Below, in pieces: positions 51,619 to 60,945 of a DNA stretch of 64,000 nt. Under the pieces are notes generated by a model. The model ran no database searches and was not told where the DNA came from. It worked only from the letters and a program-made list of their open reading frames with translations. Made by a program: the position numbers and the translations under genes. Source of the DNA: Tenacibaculum dicentrarchi (GTDB lineage Bacteria; Bacteroidota; Bacteroidia; Flavobacteriales; Flavobacteriaceae); contig NZ_OESZ01000046.1 of assembly GCF_900239345.1 (NCBI RefSeq), positions 1-64,000 of the forward strand, given 5' to 3'. Every line of letters begins with the position of its first letter. The first letter of the stretch is position 1.

Positions 51619-53085
51619 CTACAAAGTAAACCAATCAGCAATTAATTCTTTTTCTATTGATTTTGCAGAAATATGCGTGTAATCATTTTTAAGACTATCG
51701 TACTGATACTCTTTTGCCCATACTTCAATATTATTGGTTAAGCTGATTAATGAATCACATATAAACTGCACCTCATCATCAGTAACCGTAGGATGTATAG
51801 ATAAACGAACCCAGCCAGGCTTATCAGTATTACAACCTTCTAAAATTTGATCTTTAATTTTATTAGACGTATTTTGATTTACATTTAATAAGAAATGCCC
51901 GTAAGTTCCTGCACATGAGCAACCTCCTCTTGTTTGAATACCAAAACGGTCATTTAACAATTTTACCACCAAGTTGAAATGGTATTTTTCGTAATAAAAA
52001 GAAAAAATACTCAATCTGTCTTTATGATTTGGTGCTAATATTTTTACCCCCTCTAAACTTTCTAAACACTCAAAAATAACAGGATTTATAGCGTCTTCAC
52101 GCTGTTTTATTTTATCCGTAGTCATTTTATCTTTTACTTTTATAGCTAGCGCGATTTTAATGGTTTGTAAAAAAGCAGGAGTTCCGCCATCTTCCCGAGT
52201 TTCCACATCATCAAAATAATCATGTCCTCCCCAAGGATTTGTGTAACTTACCGTTCCGCCACCAGGATTATCAGGAATCATATTTTTATACAATTTCTTA
52301 TTAAAAATCAATACGCCAGAAGTTCCAGGACCTCCTAAAAATTTATGAGGCGAAAAGAAAATAGCATCTAAATACTCATCTTCTTTCTTCGGATGCATAT
52401 CTATATCAACATAAGGCGCAGAACAAGCGAAATCAACAAAACATAAACCGCCGTATTTATGAATTAAAGAAGCTACTTTATGATATTCGGTTTTAATTCC
52501 TGTTACGTTTGACCCCGCAATAATGGAAGCTATTTTAATGGGTCTGTCGGCATATTTTTTAATTGTTTCTTCAAAAATATCTAGACAAATAAGTCCCTGA
52601 TCATTACAAGGAACAACAACTACCTCAGCAATAGTTTCTATCCAAGAAGTTTGATTTGAATGATGCTCCATATGACTTACAAAAACAATAGGGCGTTTTT
52701 GGTCAGGAATTTGCGTATGTTCCTTTAAGTTTTCAGAAACCTTTAAACCTAAAATTCGTTGAAATTTATTGACAACTCCTGTCATTCCTGAACCTTCGGT
52801 AATTAAAACATCATCCTCAGAGGCATTTACATGTTTTTTAATAATATTTCGAGCTTCGTTATAGGCTAAAGTCATTGCAGCCCCTGCTGTTGAAGTTTCA
52901 GTGTGTGTATTGGCAACAAAAGGACCAAAAGTATTTAAAAGTTGTTTTTCTATCGGATAATATAAACGCCCACTGGCTGTCCAATCGGCATAAATCATTT
53001 TTTGTATTCCGTAAGGCGATTCGTAGGTTTGATTAATTCCTACAATATTATTTTTAAATTGCCTGAAGTAGTTTTCTAAACTCAT
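51619..53085 (-). CDS. Class V aminotransferase (cysteine desulfurase-like)
   Basis: 488 residues from the ATG at 53085 (MSLENYFRQF); the frame extends 14 codons further upstream without family resemblance. PLP motifs: YADWTASGRLYYPIE, ANTHTETSTAGAAMTLAYNEAR, HMEHHSNQTSWIE, DFACSAPYVDIDM, and FFSPHKFLGGPGTSGVL with the PLP Lys. A Cys-rich loop GGCSCAGTYGH is near the C-terminus, resembling desulfurases. It is longer than SufS/IscS (about 400). Probably a SufS-related enzyme with unknown sulfur or amino acid substrate. Operon with the M14 peptidase and Lrp is likely. Confidence 0.86.
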   Translation of the reverse strand: MSLENYFRQFKNNIVGINQTYESPYGIQKMIYADWTASGRLYYPIEKQLLNTFGPFVANTHTETSTAGAAMTLAYNEARNIIKKHVNASEDDVLITEGSGMTGVVNKFQRILGLKVSENLKEHTQIPDQKRPIVFVSHMEHHSNQTSWIETIAEVVVVPCNDQGLICLDIFEETIKKYADRPIKIASIIAGSNVTGIKTEYHKVASLIHKYGGLCFVDFACSAPYVDIDMHPKKEDEYLDAIFFSPHKFLGGPGTSGVLIFNKKLYKNMIPDNPGGGTVSYTNPWGGHDYFDDVETREDGGTPAFLQTIKIALAIKVKDKMTTDKIKQREDAINPVIFECLESLEGVKILAPNHKDRLSIFSFYYEKYHFNLVVKLLNDRFGIQTRGGCSCAGTYGHFLLNVNQNTSNKIKDQILEGCNTDKPGWVRLSIHPTVTDDEVQFICDSLISLTNNIEVWAKEYQYDSLKNDYTHISAKSIEKELIADWFTL

Positions 53086-53241
53086 AAATTTACATAAATT
53101 AGATAGTGTTTTTTTACATATTATCATGTGAAAAAAAGTCCTATAAAATATAAATTTAATTTTTTACATCAAAAGAACCTAAAAATTATATAGAATTAAC
53201 TTTTTTCTAACTTTTGTGAAAAATAATATATTTTATAAAAG

Positions 53242-53269
53242 AAAAAACCACTGTTTTTAGCAGTGGTTT
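53242..53269 (-). terminator. Terminator after the outer-membrane protein
   Basis: The minus strand reads aaaccactg, loop, cagtggttt, then T. Confidence 0.8.
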
Positions 53270-53291
53270 ACATTTTTTACATTACAAATTT

Positions 53292-54170
53292 TTACAATCT
53301 AAACTTTCCTCCTATTAAAATAGTTTTCTGTAAAAAAAAGAAATTTTGCGAAGCACTATCAGAAGAATTTGAAGTTGTTTTAACATCAGGCATATAAATA
53401 TGTCCTCCTTTTAAATCTGCTTGCACATAAAAGTGTTTTAAGAAGGAGATATTTACACCTGCTACAACAGAAGCTCCGTATCCTGCTAAATGAAAAGAAT
53501 CATTTCTATCTTTCCCTAATAATTTTGAATTTGTCTTTGGATATAAAATTCCCATTCCAAAACCTTCTGTTAGGTTAATCTGTAAGTTTTCAAGATTCAA
53601 GCCAAACCAATGACTTACATCGTCGAAACGTTTTAATTCTACGTTTACGTAATTCAAACCGTCTGTATGTTCGAAACGTAGAAAATCTTCTGCTAAATTA
53701 ATAGTTTCATTATTGTACGTTCCGTCATATTTTGCGTTTCCATCATTAATATTTCCGTTGATTTTCACACTTTGATTATCAATCATCACATATTTCATGT
53801 GGTCCACTCCGATAGAAACTGTATAGTTTTCTTTAAAGAAATACCCGATTCTATAATTTGTTTGCGGAATTGTAACGTTACCAGGATTAAAATACTTGTT
53901 AAAAGAGAATTTTGTTTGCCTATCCTGTGCTTTTACGTTTGATAAGGTGAAGTCATAATTATCGCCTTTAAAATGAATATCAGAATCGGTGTAACTTGCC
54001 CAGTTCCATCCCCAATAAGCGAAAAACTTTCCTTTATTGGTTACTTTCTTTTTTTGAATGATAAAATTATCATCTTCTCTATTTTCTTGCTTACTTTGCT
54101 CCTGTCCTATTACTGATGATGCGGTTACCGCCATCATTAATAAACTTAAACTAATTGTTCTTAATTTCAA
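53292..54170 (-). CDS. Outer-membrane beta-barrel protein, conserved hypothetical
   Basis: A 292-residue protein with a signal peptide (MKLRTISLSLLMMAVTASSVIGQ, cleavage near 22). The mature part has the aromatic/Gly alternation and Asn-rich turns of a barrel: FFAYWGWNWASYTDSDI, TNYRIGYFFKENYTVSIGVDHMKYV, FGMGILYPKTN, GASVVAGVNISFLKHFYVQADLKGGHIYM and the end LIGGKFRL. No defined family is recognised. It is downstream of glmM by 53 bases and could be co-transcribed. Confidence 0.85.
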   Translation of the reverse strand: MKLRTISLSLLMMAVTASSVIGQEQSKQENREDDNFIIQKKKVTNKGKFFAYWGWNWASYTDSDIHFKGDNYDFTLSNVKAQDRQTKFSFNKYFNPGNVTIPQTNYRIGYFFKENYTVSIGVDHMKYVMIDNQSVKINGNINDGNAKYDGTYNNETINLAEDFLRFEHTDGLNYVNVELKRFDDVSHWFGLNLENLQINLTEGFGMGILYPKTNSKLLGKDRNDSFHLAGYGASVVAGVNISFLKHFYVQADLKGGHIYMPDVKTTSNSSDSASQNFFFLQKTILIGGKFRL

Positions 54171-54223
54171 CTTGATTATTTATATTTATATGTGTTGTTT
54201 TCTTATTTCTTAAATTCTTAAAA

Positions 54224-55615
54224 TTATTTGATAATTTCTTGAATTTCTGTAATGAATCTTTCAGCAAGTGCATCCGCATTTTCTTGGCTATTACTTTCTG
54301 TGTAAATTCGGATAATTGGTTCTGTATTCGATTTACGTAAATGTACCCATTCGTTTTCAAAATCAATTTTTACACCGTCAATAGTATTTACATCTTCATT
54401 TTGATACTTTAAAGTCATTTTTGATAAAACCTCATCAACATCAATTTGTGGCGTTAATTGTATTTTGTTTTTACTCATAAAATAACTTGGATACGAATCT
54501 CTTAATTCTTTACAAGATATTTTCTTTTTCGCTAAATGCGATAAAAACAAAGCAACACCAACTAAAGAATCACGCCCATAATGAGAATCAGGGTAAATAA
54601 TCCCTCCATTTCCTTCACCACCAATTACTGTATCGGTATCTTTCATCATTTGAACTACGTTTACTTCACCTACGGCAGATGCGGTGTAAGTTCCTCCATG
54701 TTTTTCTGTAACATCACGCAATGCTCTTGATGATGATAAATTAGAAACAGTGTTCCCTCCTTTTAATTTACCTAATACATAATCTGCACAAGCAACTAAC
54801 GTATATTCTTCACCAAACATAGAACCATCTTCGGAAATTAACGCCAATCTATCGACATCAGGATCAACAACAATTCCTAAATCGGCTTTCTTTTTAACTA
54901 CTAATTTAGATATATCTGTTAAGTTTTCTTTTAAAGGTTCAGGGTTATGAGGGAATTTACCATTTGGCTCACAATATAACTCAATACATTTAACACCTAA
55001 TTCTTTTAATAAAGCAGGAATAAAAATTCCTCCAGTAGAATTAACACCATCAACAACAACTTTGAATTTTGCTTTTTTAATGGCTTTTACATCGACTAAA
55101 TCTAAGTTTAATACTTCTTTAATGTGTTTCTTTAAATAACGCTTATTCTTTTTGTAAGTACCTAATTCATCAACCTCAGCGAACGTAAAATCTTCACTAT
55201 CTGCTAAAGCTAAAATTTCTTCTCCATCTGCGCCGTTTAAAAACTCTCCTTTTTCATTTAATAGTTTTAAGGCATTCCATTGCTTCGGATTATGAGAAGC
55301 TGTTAAGATAATTCCTCCGTGTGCTTTTTCTAAAGGAACAGCAATTTCCACCGTTGGTGTTGTAGATAAACCTAAATCAATTACATTAATTCCTAATCCA
55401 ACTAAAGTGTTTGCTACTAAGTTGCTAATCATTTTACCAGAGATACGCGCATCTCTACCAATAACAACTTTAATTTTTTTAGCTGTCGGATTTCTTTTGA
55501 TGATAAAAGCACCGTAAGCTGCTGCAAATTTAACAGCGTCTAATGGTGTAAGGTTTTCACTAGGCTTTCCTCCTATTGTTCCTCTAATTCCTGATATAGA
55601 TTTTATAAGTGTCAT
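54224..55615 (-). CDS. glmM: Phosphoglucosamine mutase
   Basis: A 463-residue alpha-D-phosphohexomutase converting glucosamine-6-phosphate to glucosamine-1-phosphate for UDP-GlcNAc and so for MurA. Motifs: ISGIRGTIGG near the N-terminus, ILTASHNPKQWNALKLL with the phosphoserine, DPDVDRLALIS (Mg loop), GEGNGGIIYPD (sugar loop) and RKSNTEPIIRIYTE. Bacteroidota members are also annotated as phosphomannomutase-like, but the length and sugar loop support GlmM. A TATATTTG box (55638-55645) precedes it. Confidence 0.92.
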   Translation of the reverse strand: MTLIKSISGIRGTIGGKPSENLTPLDAVKFAAAYGAFIIKRNPTAKKIKVVIGRDARISGKMISNLVANTLVGLGINVIDLGLSTTPTVEIAVPLEKAHGGIILTASHNPKQWNALKLLNEKGEFLNGADGEEILALADSEDFTFAEVDELGTYKKNKRYLKKHIKEVLNLDLVDVKAIKKAKFKVVVDGVNSTGGIFIPALLKELGVKCIELYCEPNGKFPHNPEPLKENLTDISKLVVKKKADLGIVVDPDVDRLALISEDGSMFGEEYTLVACADYVLGKLKGGNTVSNLSSSRALRDVTEKHGGTYTASAVGEVNVVQMMKDTDTVIGGEGNGGIIYPDSHYGRDSLVGVALFLSHLAKKKISCKELRDSYPSYFMSKNKIQLTPQIDVDEVLSKMTLKYQNEDVNTIDGVKIDFENEWVHLRKSNTEPIIRIYTESNSQENADALAERFITEIQEIIK

Positions 55616-55637
55616 AGTATATTTTAAAATTTTAGCA

Positions 55638-55645
55638 CAAATATA
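55638..55645 (-). promoter_or_regulatory. glmM -7 box
   Basis: TATATTTG on the minus strand, 23 bases before the ATG. Confidence 0.5.
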
Positions 55646-55742
55646 AAGTTATTTAAGTATTTATTGATTATTGCTAATTTCTTTAACTTTGTTTTTTTAT
55701 TTGATGAGGTGTATTTATTGAATAAAAGGAGTAAAAAAAGCA

Positions 55743-55774
55743 TAAAAAAACCCGCTACTTTCGTAACGGGTTTT
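55743..55774 (-). terminator. Terminator after rpsA
   Basis: The minus strand reads aaaacccgttac, loop, gtagcgggtttt, with one mismatch in the stem, then T7. Confidence 0.88.
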
Positions 55775-55795
55775 AAGATTTATGATAAAGAAATA

Positions 55796-57571
55796 TTATT
55801 TCCCTTCCATTTTTCTTTTTAATTCAGCTAATCCACCAATATCTCCTAAAGTAGTTTTTTCTACATCAGCAGCTTTTTTAGCAGCAGCCTTGATGTTTTT
55901 CTTTTCTTCTTCTTTGAAAAGAGAAGTATGAGAAACAACAATTCTTCTGTATTCTTTACTAAATTCAGTAACGATGAACTTTACAGCATCACCTTTTTCT
56001 AATTTAGAACCGTCTTCTTTTTCTAAGAAACGAGTTGGAGCGAATGCTTCAATACCATCTGCAAATACTACAGTTGCACCTTTATCATTCTTTTCCTTGA
56101 TAGAACCTTCGTGAGTAGAACCTATAGAATACGTAGCTTCATGAGCATCCCAAGGATTATCTTGAGTTTGCTTATGACCTAAGTTTAACTTACGGTTTTC
56201 AACGTCTAATTCTAATACTTGAACATCTAATTTATCACCAACAGTAACAAAATCAGATGGGTGCTTAATTTTCTTAGTCCAAGATAAATCAGAGATATAA
56301 ACTAATCCGTCAATTCCTTCTTCTAATTCAACAAACACACCAAAGTTAGTATAGTTACGTACCGTACCAGTATGCTTAGAGTTTACAGGGTACTTAGTAG
56401 TAATATCAGTCCAAGGATCTGGATGTAATTGCTTCATACCAAGAGACATTTTACGGTCTTCACGGTCTAAAGTTAAAATTTGAGCTTCAACCTCATCACC
56501 AACTTTTACGAAATCTTGCGCAGAACGTAAGTGAGTAGACCAAGACATTTCAGAAACGTGAATTAAACCTTCAACACCTTCTTCAACCTCTACAAAAGCA
56601 CCATAATCAGCTAAAACAACAACTTTTCCTTTAACTTTATCACCAACTTTTAAATCAGTATTTAAAGCTTCCCAAGGATGAGAAGATAATTGTTTTAATC
56701 CTAATTGAATTCTAGATTTGTTATCATCAAAGTCTAAAATTACAACATTTAATTTCTGATCTAATTCAACAACCTCATTCGGGTGGTTAATACGAGACCA
56801 AGATAAATCAGTAATATGAACTAAACCATCAACACCACCTAAATCAACAAATACACCATAAGAAGTGATGTTTTTAACAACACCTTCTAATACTTGTCCT
56901 TTTTCTAATTGACCGATGATTTCTTTCTTCTGATCTTCTAAATCAGCTTCAATTAATGCTTTATGCGATACTACTACGTTTTTAAATTCGTGGTTGATTT
57001 TCACAACTTTGAATTCCATAGTTTTCTCTACATACTGATCGTAGTCTCTAATAGGCTTCACATCAATTTGAGAACCTGGTAAGAATGCTTCAATACCGAA
57101 TACATCAACGATCATACCTCCACGAGTTCTACACTTAACAAAACCGTTAACGATTTCACCAGTTTCGTGTGCGTTATTAACACGTTCCCATGCTTTAATA
57201 ACACGCGCTTTTTTGTGAGATAATACTAATTGACCAGAAGCATCTTCTCTTTTGTCAACTAATACCTCAACACTATCACCAAGTTTTAAACCTGGATTGT
57301 AACGGAATTCGTTTAAAGAAATTACTCCCTCTGACTTAGAGTTGATATCGATAATTGCATCTCTATCAGTAATTCTTGTAACGGTTCCTTCGATAACATC
57401 ACGTTCGTTTACGAAACCTACTGTTCCTTCTAACGCTTTTTCGAATTCTTTTAATTTAGATTCATCAACTTCATCAATACCTTCTTCGTATTTATGCCAG
57501 TTAAATGTTGCTAAAAATTCTGCTGGGTTTACTGTTACTGCCTCAGCAGCTGTGTTTTTTTCTTCAGACAT
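55796..57571 (-). CDS. rpsA: 30S ribosomal protein S1
   Basis: A 591-residue S1 protein binding mRNA for translation initiation. S1 (OB-fold) repeats lie across about 55-530, seen as repeated blocks such as GEIVNGFVKCRTRGGMIVDVFG, LEGVVKNITSYGVFVDLGGVDGLVHITDLSW, VKGKVVVLADYGAFVEVEEGVEGLIHVSEMSW and KHTGTVRNYTNFGVFVELEEGIDGLVYISDLSW. A charged Lys/Ala C-terminal tail follows. Length exceeds E. coli S1 (557). A TAAATTTG box at 57692-57699 gives a 5' leader of about 110 bases. Confidence 0.95.
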   Translation of the reverse strand: MSEEKNTAAEAVTVNPAEFLATFNWHKYEEGIDEVDESKLKEFEKALEGTVGFVNERDVIEGTVTRITDRDAIIDINSKSEGVISLNEFRYNPGLKLGDSVEVLVDKREDASGQLVLSHKKARVIKAWERVNNAHETGEIVNGFVKCRTRGGMIVDVFGIEAFLPGSQIDVKPIRDYDQYVEKTMEFKVVKINHEFKNVVVSHKALIEADLEDQKKEIIGQLEKGQVLEGVVKNITSYGVFVDLGGVDGLVHITDLSWSRINHPNEVVELDQKLNVVILDFDDNKSRIQLGLKQLSSHPWEALNTDLKVGDKVKGKVVVLADYGAFVEVEEGVEGLIHVSEMSWSTHLRSAQDFVKVGDEVEAQILTLDREDRKMSLGMKQLHPDPWTDITTKYPVNSKHTGTVRNYTNFGVFVELEEGIDGLVYISDLSWTKKIKHPSDFVTVGDKLDVQVLELDVENRKLNLGHKQTQDNPWDAHEATYSIGSTHEGSIKEKNDKGATVVFADGIEAFAPTRFLEKEDGSKLEKGDAVKFIVTEFSKEYRRIVVSHTSLFKEEEKKNIKAAAKKAADVEKTTLGDIGGLAELKRKMEGK

Positions 57572-58066
57572 GTCTGAACTAGTTTTTGTATCTTTCTATT
57601 GATCAGATTCTTAGCGATACCAATATAAAAGAGAATTAAAATATAAATTTGTTTGCTACCTTTGTTAAATCTGTTCTCGTAAAAAGGCGTGCAAATTTAC
57701 GATGTTTTATTTTAAAAACCTATAATTAAGGGCTAATGTCTTTAATGTTTTGCTAATTTATCATAAAAACGAAGCTAAAAGTTACGTTTTTTATCATTTC
57801 TACATTATTCTACCTTCTACTCTACATTAATTAACTACAGACACAGTATCAGTTTAAAGGGTGATAGTAATAAAACTCGAAACTATTAATAAACGTTTTT
57901 ATTTCTTTTTGTTTGTTGTGATATTCTTATTTTAAGTACCTTTTAATTATCATTTTTCAAACACCATTCCGAGGCGAGTTACGAATTTCGTAATTTTTGT
58001 GTATTTTTATGTAATCTCGTAATGTGTTGTGTTTGTAATACCGTTGTTTACCGTTTGTTTATTTTA
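57572..58066. promoter_or_regulatory. rpsA leader and adjacent non-coding stretch
   Basis: The rpsA promoter box (TAAATTTG, minus strand, 57692-57699) gives a leader of about 110 bases. From 57700 to 58066 I see nothing beyond AT-rich DNA with short GTTTATT-type motifs. Confidence 0.5.
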
Positions 58067-58612
58067 TTATTTAAACGATAATGATTTGAAAATTAAATCG
58101 GCATCTGCTTGGTATTTTTGTTGATATTTTTCTTCGGAAGAATACGTAAACGTATAATAACTTCCTTTTACTTCAAAAAAGAATCTTATTGTGTCGTAAT
58201 CTACCGAATTCCAATCGTGTTTATAGTGCTGTACGTAGGTTGTACCAAACCTAGTTTGATGTTTGGTTACTTCTTGGAGCGATACTTCTTTTTGCGTAAA
58301 ATGATGATTAATATAATCTTCTGTAACTTTTTGAAGTGTTATTTTTTCGCTTCCTATTTTTTTAGGCGTAATATTAAATATTCGAACGGTATTTTTATAA
58401 AAGATAGCGCCTAGATTTTTAGGTGTATATGTTACAAAATCATGATCGGGAACTGCTTTCCAAGATTCGGGAAGTTTTACCGTGTAATTTTGAGCGTTCC
58501 TGTATGTTTTTATTTCTGCTTGAGTTAGATGATAATTATTAGTTTTATTAACACCACAGTTAGTTAATAGTAATGTTAATCCTAAGCAACTTAAAGATTT
58601 TCTTAATTTCAT
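58067..58612 (-). CDS. Hypothetical lipoprotein
   Basis: A 181-residue protein with a lipoprotein signal: MKLRKSLSCLGLTLLLTNCG, lipidation Cys19. The mature part begins with a linker (VNKTNNYHLTQAEIK) and then has LPESWKAVPDHDFVTYTP, IFYKNTVRIFNITP, TRFGTTYVQHYKHDW and a terminal FTYSSEEKYQQKYQADADLIFKSLSFK resembling the PsbP/LpqN-like or DUF-type surface domains. No family is secure. It lies 36 bases after yigZ and may be in its operon. Confidence 0.8.
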   Translation of the reverse strand: MKLRKSLSCLGLTLLLTNCGVNKTNNYHLTQAEIKTYRNAQNYTVKLPESWKAVPDHDFVTYTPKNLGAIFYKNTVRIFNITPKKIGSEKITLQKVTEDYINHHFTQKEVSLQEVTKHQTRFGTTYVQHYKHDWNSVDYDTIRFFFEVKGSYYTFTYSSEEKYQQKYQADADLIFKSLSFK

Positions 58613-58648
58613 ATATGTTTTTTATTTATTAAATTATTAATATAGTTT

Positions 58649-59299
58649 TTAATCTTCATCCATCCTCTTAATACTAACTTTAAACAGATTATCAAAAATA
58701 TCAAAAACTATTTGTGCGTCTTTTTTACGAACCGATATTGTGTATTGACAATCCATTTCTAATTTTTGCGCTGTGATATTTAAGTTTTTTTCTTTAACAA
58801 CACGTTGAACTTTATTCATCATATCGTAACCGAAATTCAATTGATAATCAATATCTATTGTTTTTTCTTTGATATCAGAAGCTTCTAAAGCAATTTTTGC
58901 TGAGGTTCTGTAGGCGTTTATCAATCCGCCTACGCCTAGTTTTGTTCCGCCGAAATAACGTACGGATACAATTAATATGTTTGTTACATCAAAAGCTTGA
59001 ATCTGCCCATAAATTGGCATTCCTGCCGAATTACTTGGTTCTCCGTCATCGTTTGCTCTAAAACGCATTTTTTCTGCTTCAATTCCAAATTGCCAAGCGT
59101 AACAAAAATGACGTGCTGTATGATGTTTTTTTCTTAAAATTTCTATGGCTTCTTTAACCTGTTCTTCGGATGATACAGGAAAAGCATATCCGAAGAATTT
59201 ACTATTTCTATCTTTAAAAAGAGTTTCTTCGGATAAAACATCAATTGTTTTATAGGTGTCTTTTATTTTATTTTGGTCTGTATTGTTTATATCACTCAT
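58649..59299 (-). CDS. yigZ: YigZ/IMPACT-family protein
   Basis: A 216-residue protein. The UPF0029 (IMPACT) N-terminal domain has SKFFGYAFPVSSEEQVKEAI, HHTARHFCYAWQFG, DDGEPSNSAGMPIYGQI and VRYFGGTKLGVGGLINAYRTSA. The C-terminal domain (about 150-215) is a small alpha/beta unit as in YigZ. Family members may bind nucleic acids or regulate translation; the molecular role is unclear. It is followed by the small lipoprotein gene in the same direction. Confidence 0.94.
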   Translation of the reverse strand: MSDINNTDQNKIKDTYKTIDVLSEETLFKDRNSKFFGYAFPVSSEEQVKEAIEILRKKHHTARHFCYAWQFGIEAEKMRFRANDDGEPSNSAGMPIYGQIQAFDVTNILIVSVRYFGGTKLGVGGLINAYRTSAKIALEASDIKEKTIDIDYQLNFGYDMMNKVQRVVKEKNLNITAQKLEMDCQYTISVRKKDAQIVFDIFDNLFKVSIKRMDED

Positions 59300-59360
59300 A
59301 TTATTTTTCGTCTGCTTTAATCTATTTTTTTGTTTGTATTGTAATTATGTCTGTAGATTA

Positions 59361-60269
59361 TTATGCCGATGCGACTACTAAAATACTAATAACTGCCAAT
59401 CCGATACCTATCCAATTCTTTTTAACGAGTTTTTCTTTAAAAAAGACCAATGCGAAAATAGTTGTTAAAATAACAACCGATACGTTGTTTATAGTAAATA
59501 ATGTTGAACTTTCTAAGCCTTCTGTTTTTAGGGCTTTTATTAAAAATGCCATCGAATAATAGTTAGGTATTCCTAAAATAATTCCGGCAATGATATTTTT
59601 AAGGATTTGTTTCCCTTCTTCTTGTTTTATTTGGATGCTTTTTATTTTTTTATCTAAAATTGAAGATTTTAAAACTTGTAAAGCCATAAAAAAACATCCG
59701 AAGATAAATGCACAGCCAAAAATAGTGGCTAAAAACATCGGGATAGCACTTTTAGAAACATATGAAATTTCCATATATTTTAGCAAGGTGTCAATACATC
59801 CTGAACCTAAAAACAACAAAATAGGATATTTTAAGTCTTTTAAATTTACCGAAGTAGTATCGCTTTTTGCCGATGCTAAATATACTGATGTTAAAGCTAA
59901 TAAAACACCTATTATTTTGATGAAACCAATACTTTCATCATATAAAAACACACCAAAAATAATCGGAATTGTTACAGACATCTTCCCTGCTACTGAGGCA
60001 ACGGCTAAGCCATTTTTTTGGGCGGTAATTCCCATTACATTAAATATTGCGATAAATAATATCCCTAAAATAAACGCACCAATAAACCATGATTGCTGAG
60101 GTATTTGCAAAAGAGTTGTGCTGGTTTCTGAATTATAAAACCCGAATAAAAATGCGATTAAATAATTGACAACAATTGCCTGTGCGGTGTTTATTTTAAA
60201 AGTTGCAAACAATTTGAAAATTACAAATAATGAACTTGCAATTAAAATACTGATAATAAGGTAGATCAT
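59361..60269 (-). CDS. EamA/DMT-superfamily transporter
   Basis: A 302-residue inner-membrane protein with ten hydrophobic segments in two EamA repeats (about 1-130 and 150-300). Repeat-typical pieces are YLIAFLFGFYNS, AQKNGLAVASVAGKMSVTIPIIFG, GVLLALTSVYLASA and LTTIFALVFFKEKLVKKNWIGIGLAVISIL. DMT members export metabolites or drugs; no substrate can be inferred. It lies 49 bases after the HAD gene on the same strand. Confidence 0.9.
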   Translation of the reverse strand: MIYLIISILIASSLFVIFKLFATFKINTAQAIVVNYLIAFLFGFYNSETSTTLLQIPQQSWFIGAFILGILFIAIFNVMGITAQKNGLAVASVAGKMSVTIPIIFGVFLYDESIGFIKIIGVLLALTSVYLASAKSDTTSVNLKDLKYPILLFLGSGCIDTLLKYMEISYVSKSAIPMFLATIFGCAFIFGCFFMALQVLKSSILDKKIKSIQIKQEEGKQILKNIIAGIILGIPNYYSMAFLIKALKTEGLESSTLFTINNVSVVILTTIFALVFFKEKLVKKNWIGIGLAVISILVVASA

Positions 60270-60305
60270 TTTTTTATTAGATAATATATATTAGAATCTG
60301 ATTAA

Positions 60306-60337
60306 CGTCCTGCTGAATTTATTTCAGCGGCGCATCA
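60306..60337 (+). repeat. REP-like unit, family 2 (C4), overlapping the HAD gene end
   Basis: cgtcctgctgaatttatttcagcggcgcatcaaaagg carries the family core. The core's tta provides the minus-strand stop codon and the last codons (PFDAPLK) of the HAD gene. Confidence 0.6.
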
Positions 60338-60945
60338 AAAGGATAACTTAATAACGAAACTACATCTTCTTTTCCTGGCGTTAAATTCCAAACGTTAATG
60401 CCTAATTTTTTAGCTGAATCGGTATTTTCTTTTAAATCATCTACAAAAAGCGTTTCTGAAGCTATTAAATTATTTTCATTTAACACAAACTCGTAAATAT
60501 TAGCGTTTGGTTTTCTAAAATTTATTTCATGCGATAAATAAAATTGTTCAAAGCAGTTTTTAAACTCTTGATACAATTCCGCACCCCAATTATTTTGAAT
60601 CCATGAAATATGCAAATCGTTGGTGTTGCTTAACAAAAACAAGCGGTATTTTTTTGATGCCGCTAATTCTTTTAAAAATGCCAATCTGCGAATCGGGAAA
60701 TCTAACAAAATAGCATTCCAAGCGTTTACCAAATCTGCAGGGCTTATCTGTGGAAATTTCGTTTGATAAAAAGCAATAAACTCATTCGTAGAAATTAATC
60801 CCATTTCATAACGGTAATATGTTTGCATCATATCTTCAGAAAAACTTGTAACCCCAAGTTTCGCCATTTCTTTGTGTGTTGCTTGTTTGTCTAGGTTGAT
60901 GAAAATATCACCAAAATCGAAAATTATATTTTTTATGGTATTCAT
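60319..60945 (-). CDS. HAD-family hydrolase (subfamily IA)
   Basis: A 208-residue protein with the HAD motifs: IIFDFGDIFINLD (motif I, with DFG in place of the usual DxD: FDFGD keeps the nucleophile Asp and a second Asp shifted), LLSNTND (motif II), and FVDDLKENTDSAKKLGINVW (motif IV with the Asp pair). The cap domain is between about 18 and 85. It is a phosphatase-like enzyme of unknown substrate. It overlaps ribD by 4 bases (ATGA), so translation is coupled. Its last seven codons come from a REP-like unit. Confidence 0.9.
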   Translation of the reverse strand: MNTIKNIIFDFGDIFINLDKQATHKEMAKLGVTSFSEDMMQTYYRYEMGLISTNEFIAFYQTKFPQISPADLVNAWNAILLDFPIRRLAFLKELAASKKYRLFLLSNTNDLHISWIQNNWGAELYQEFKNCFEQFYLSHEINFRKPNANIYEFVLNENNLIASETLFVDDLKENTDSAKKLGINVWNLTPGKEDVVSLLSYPFDAPLK

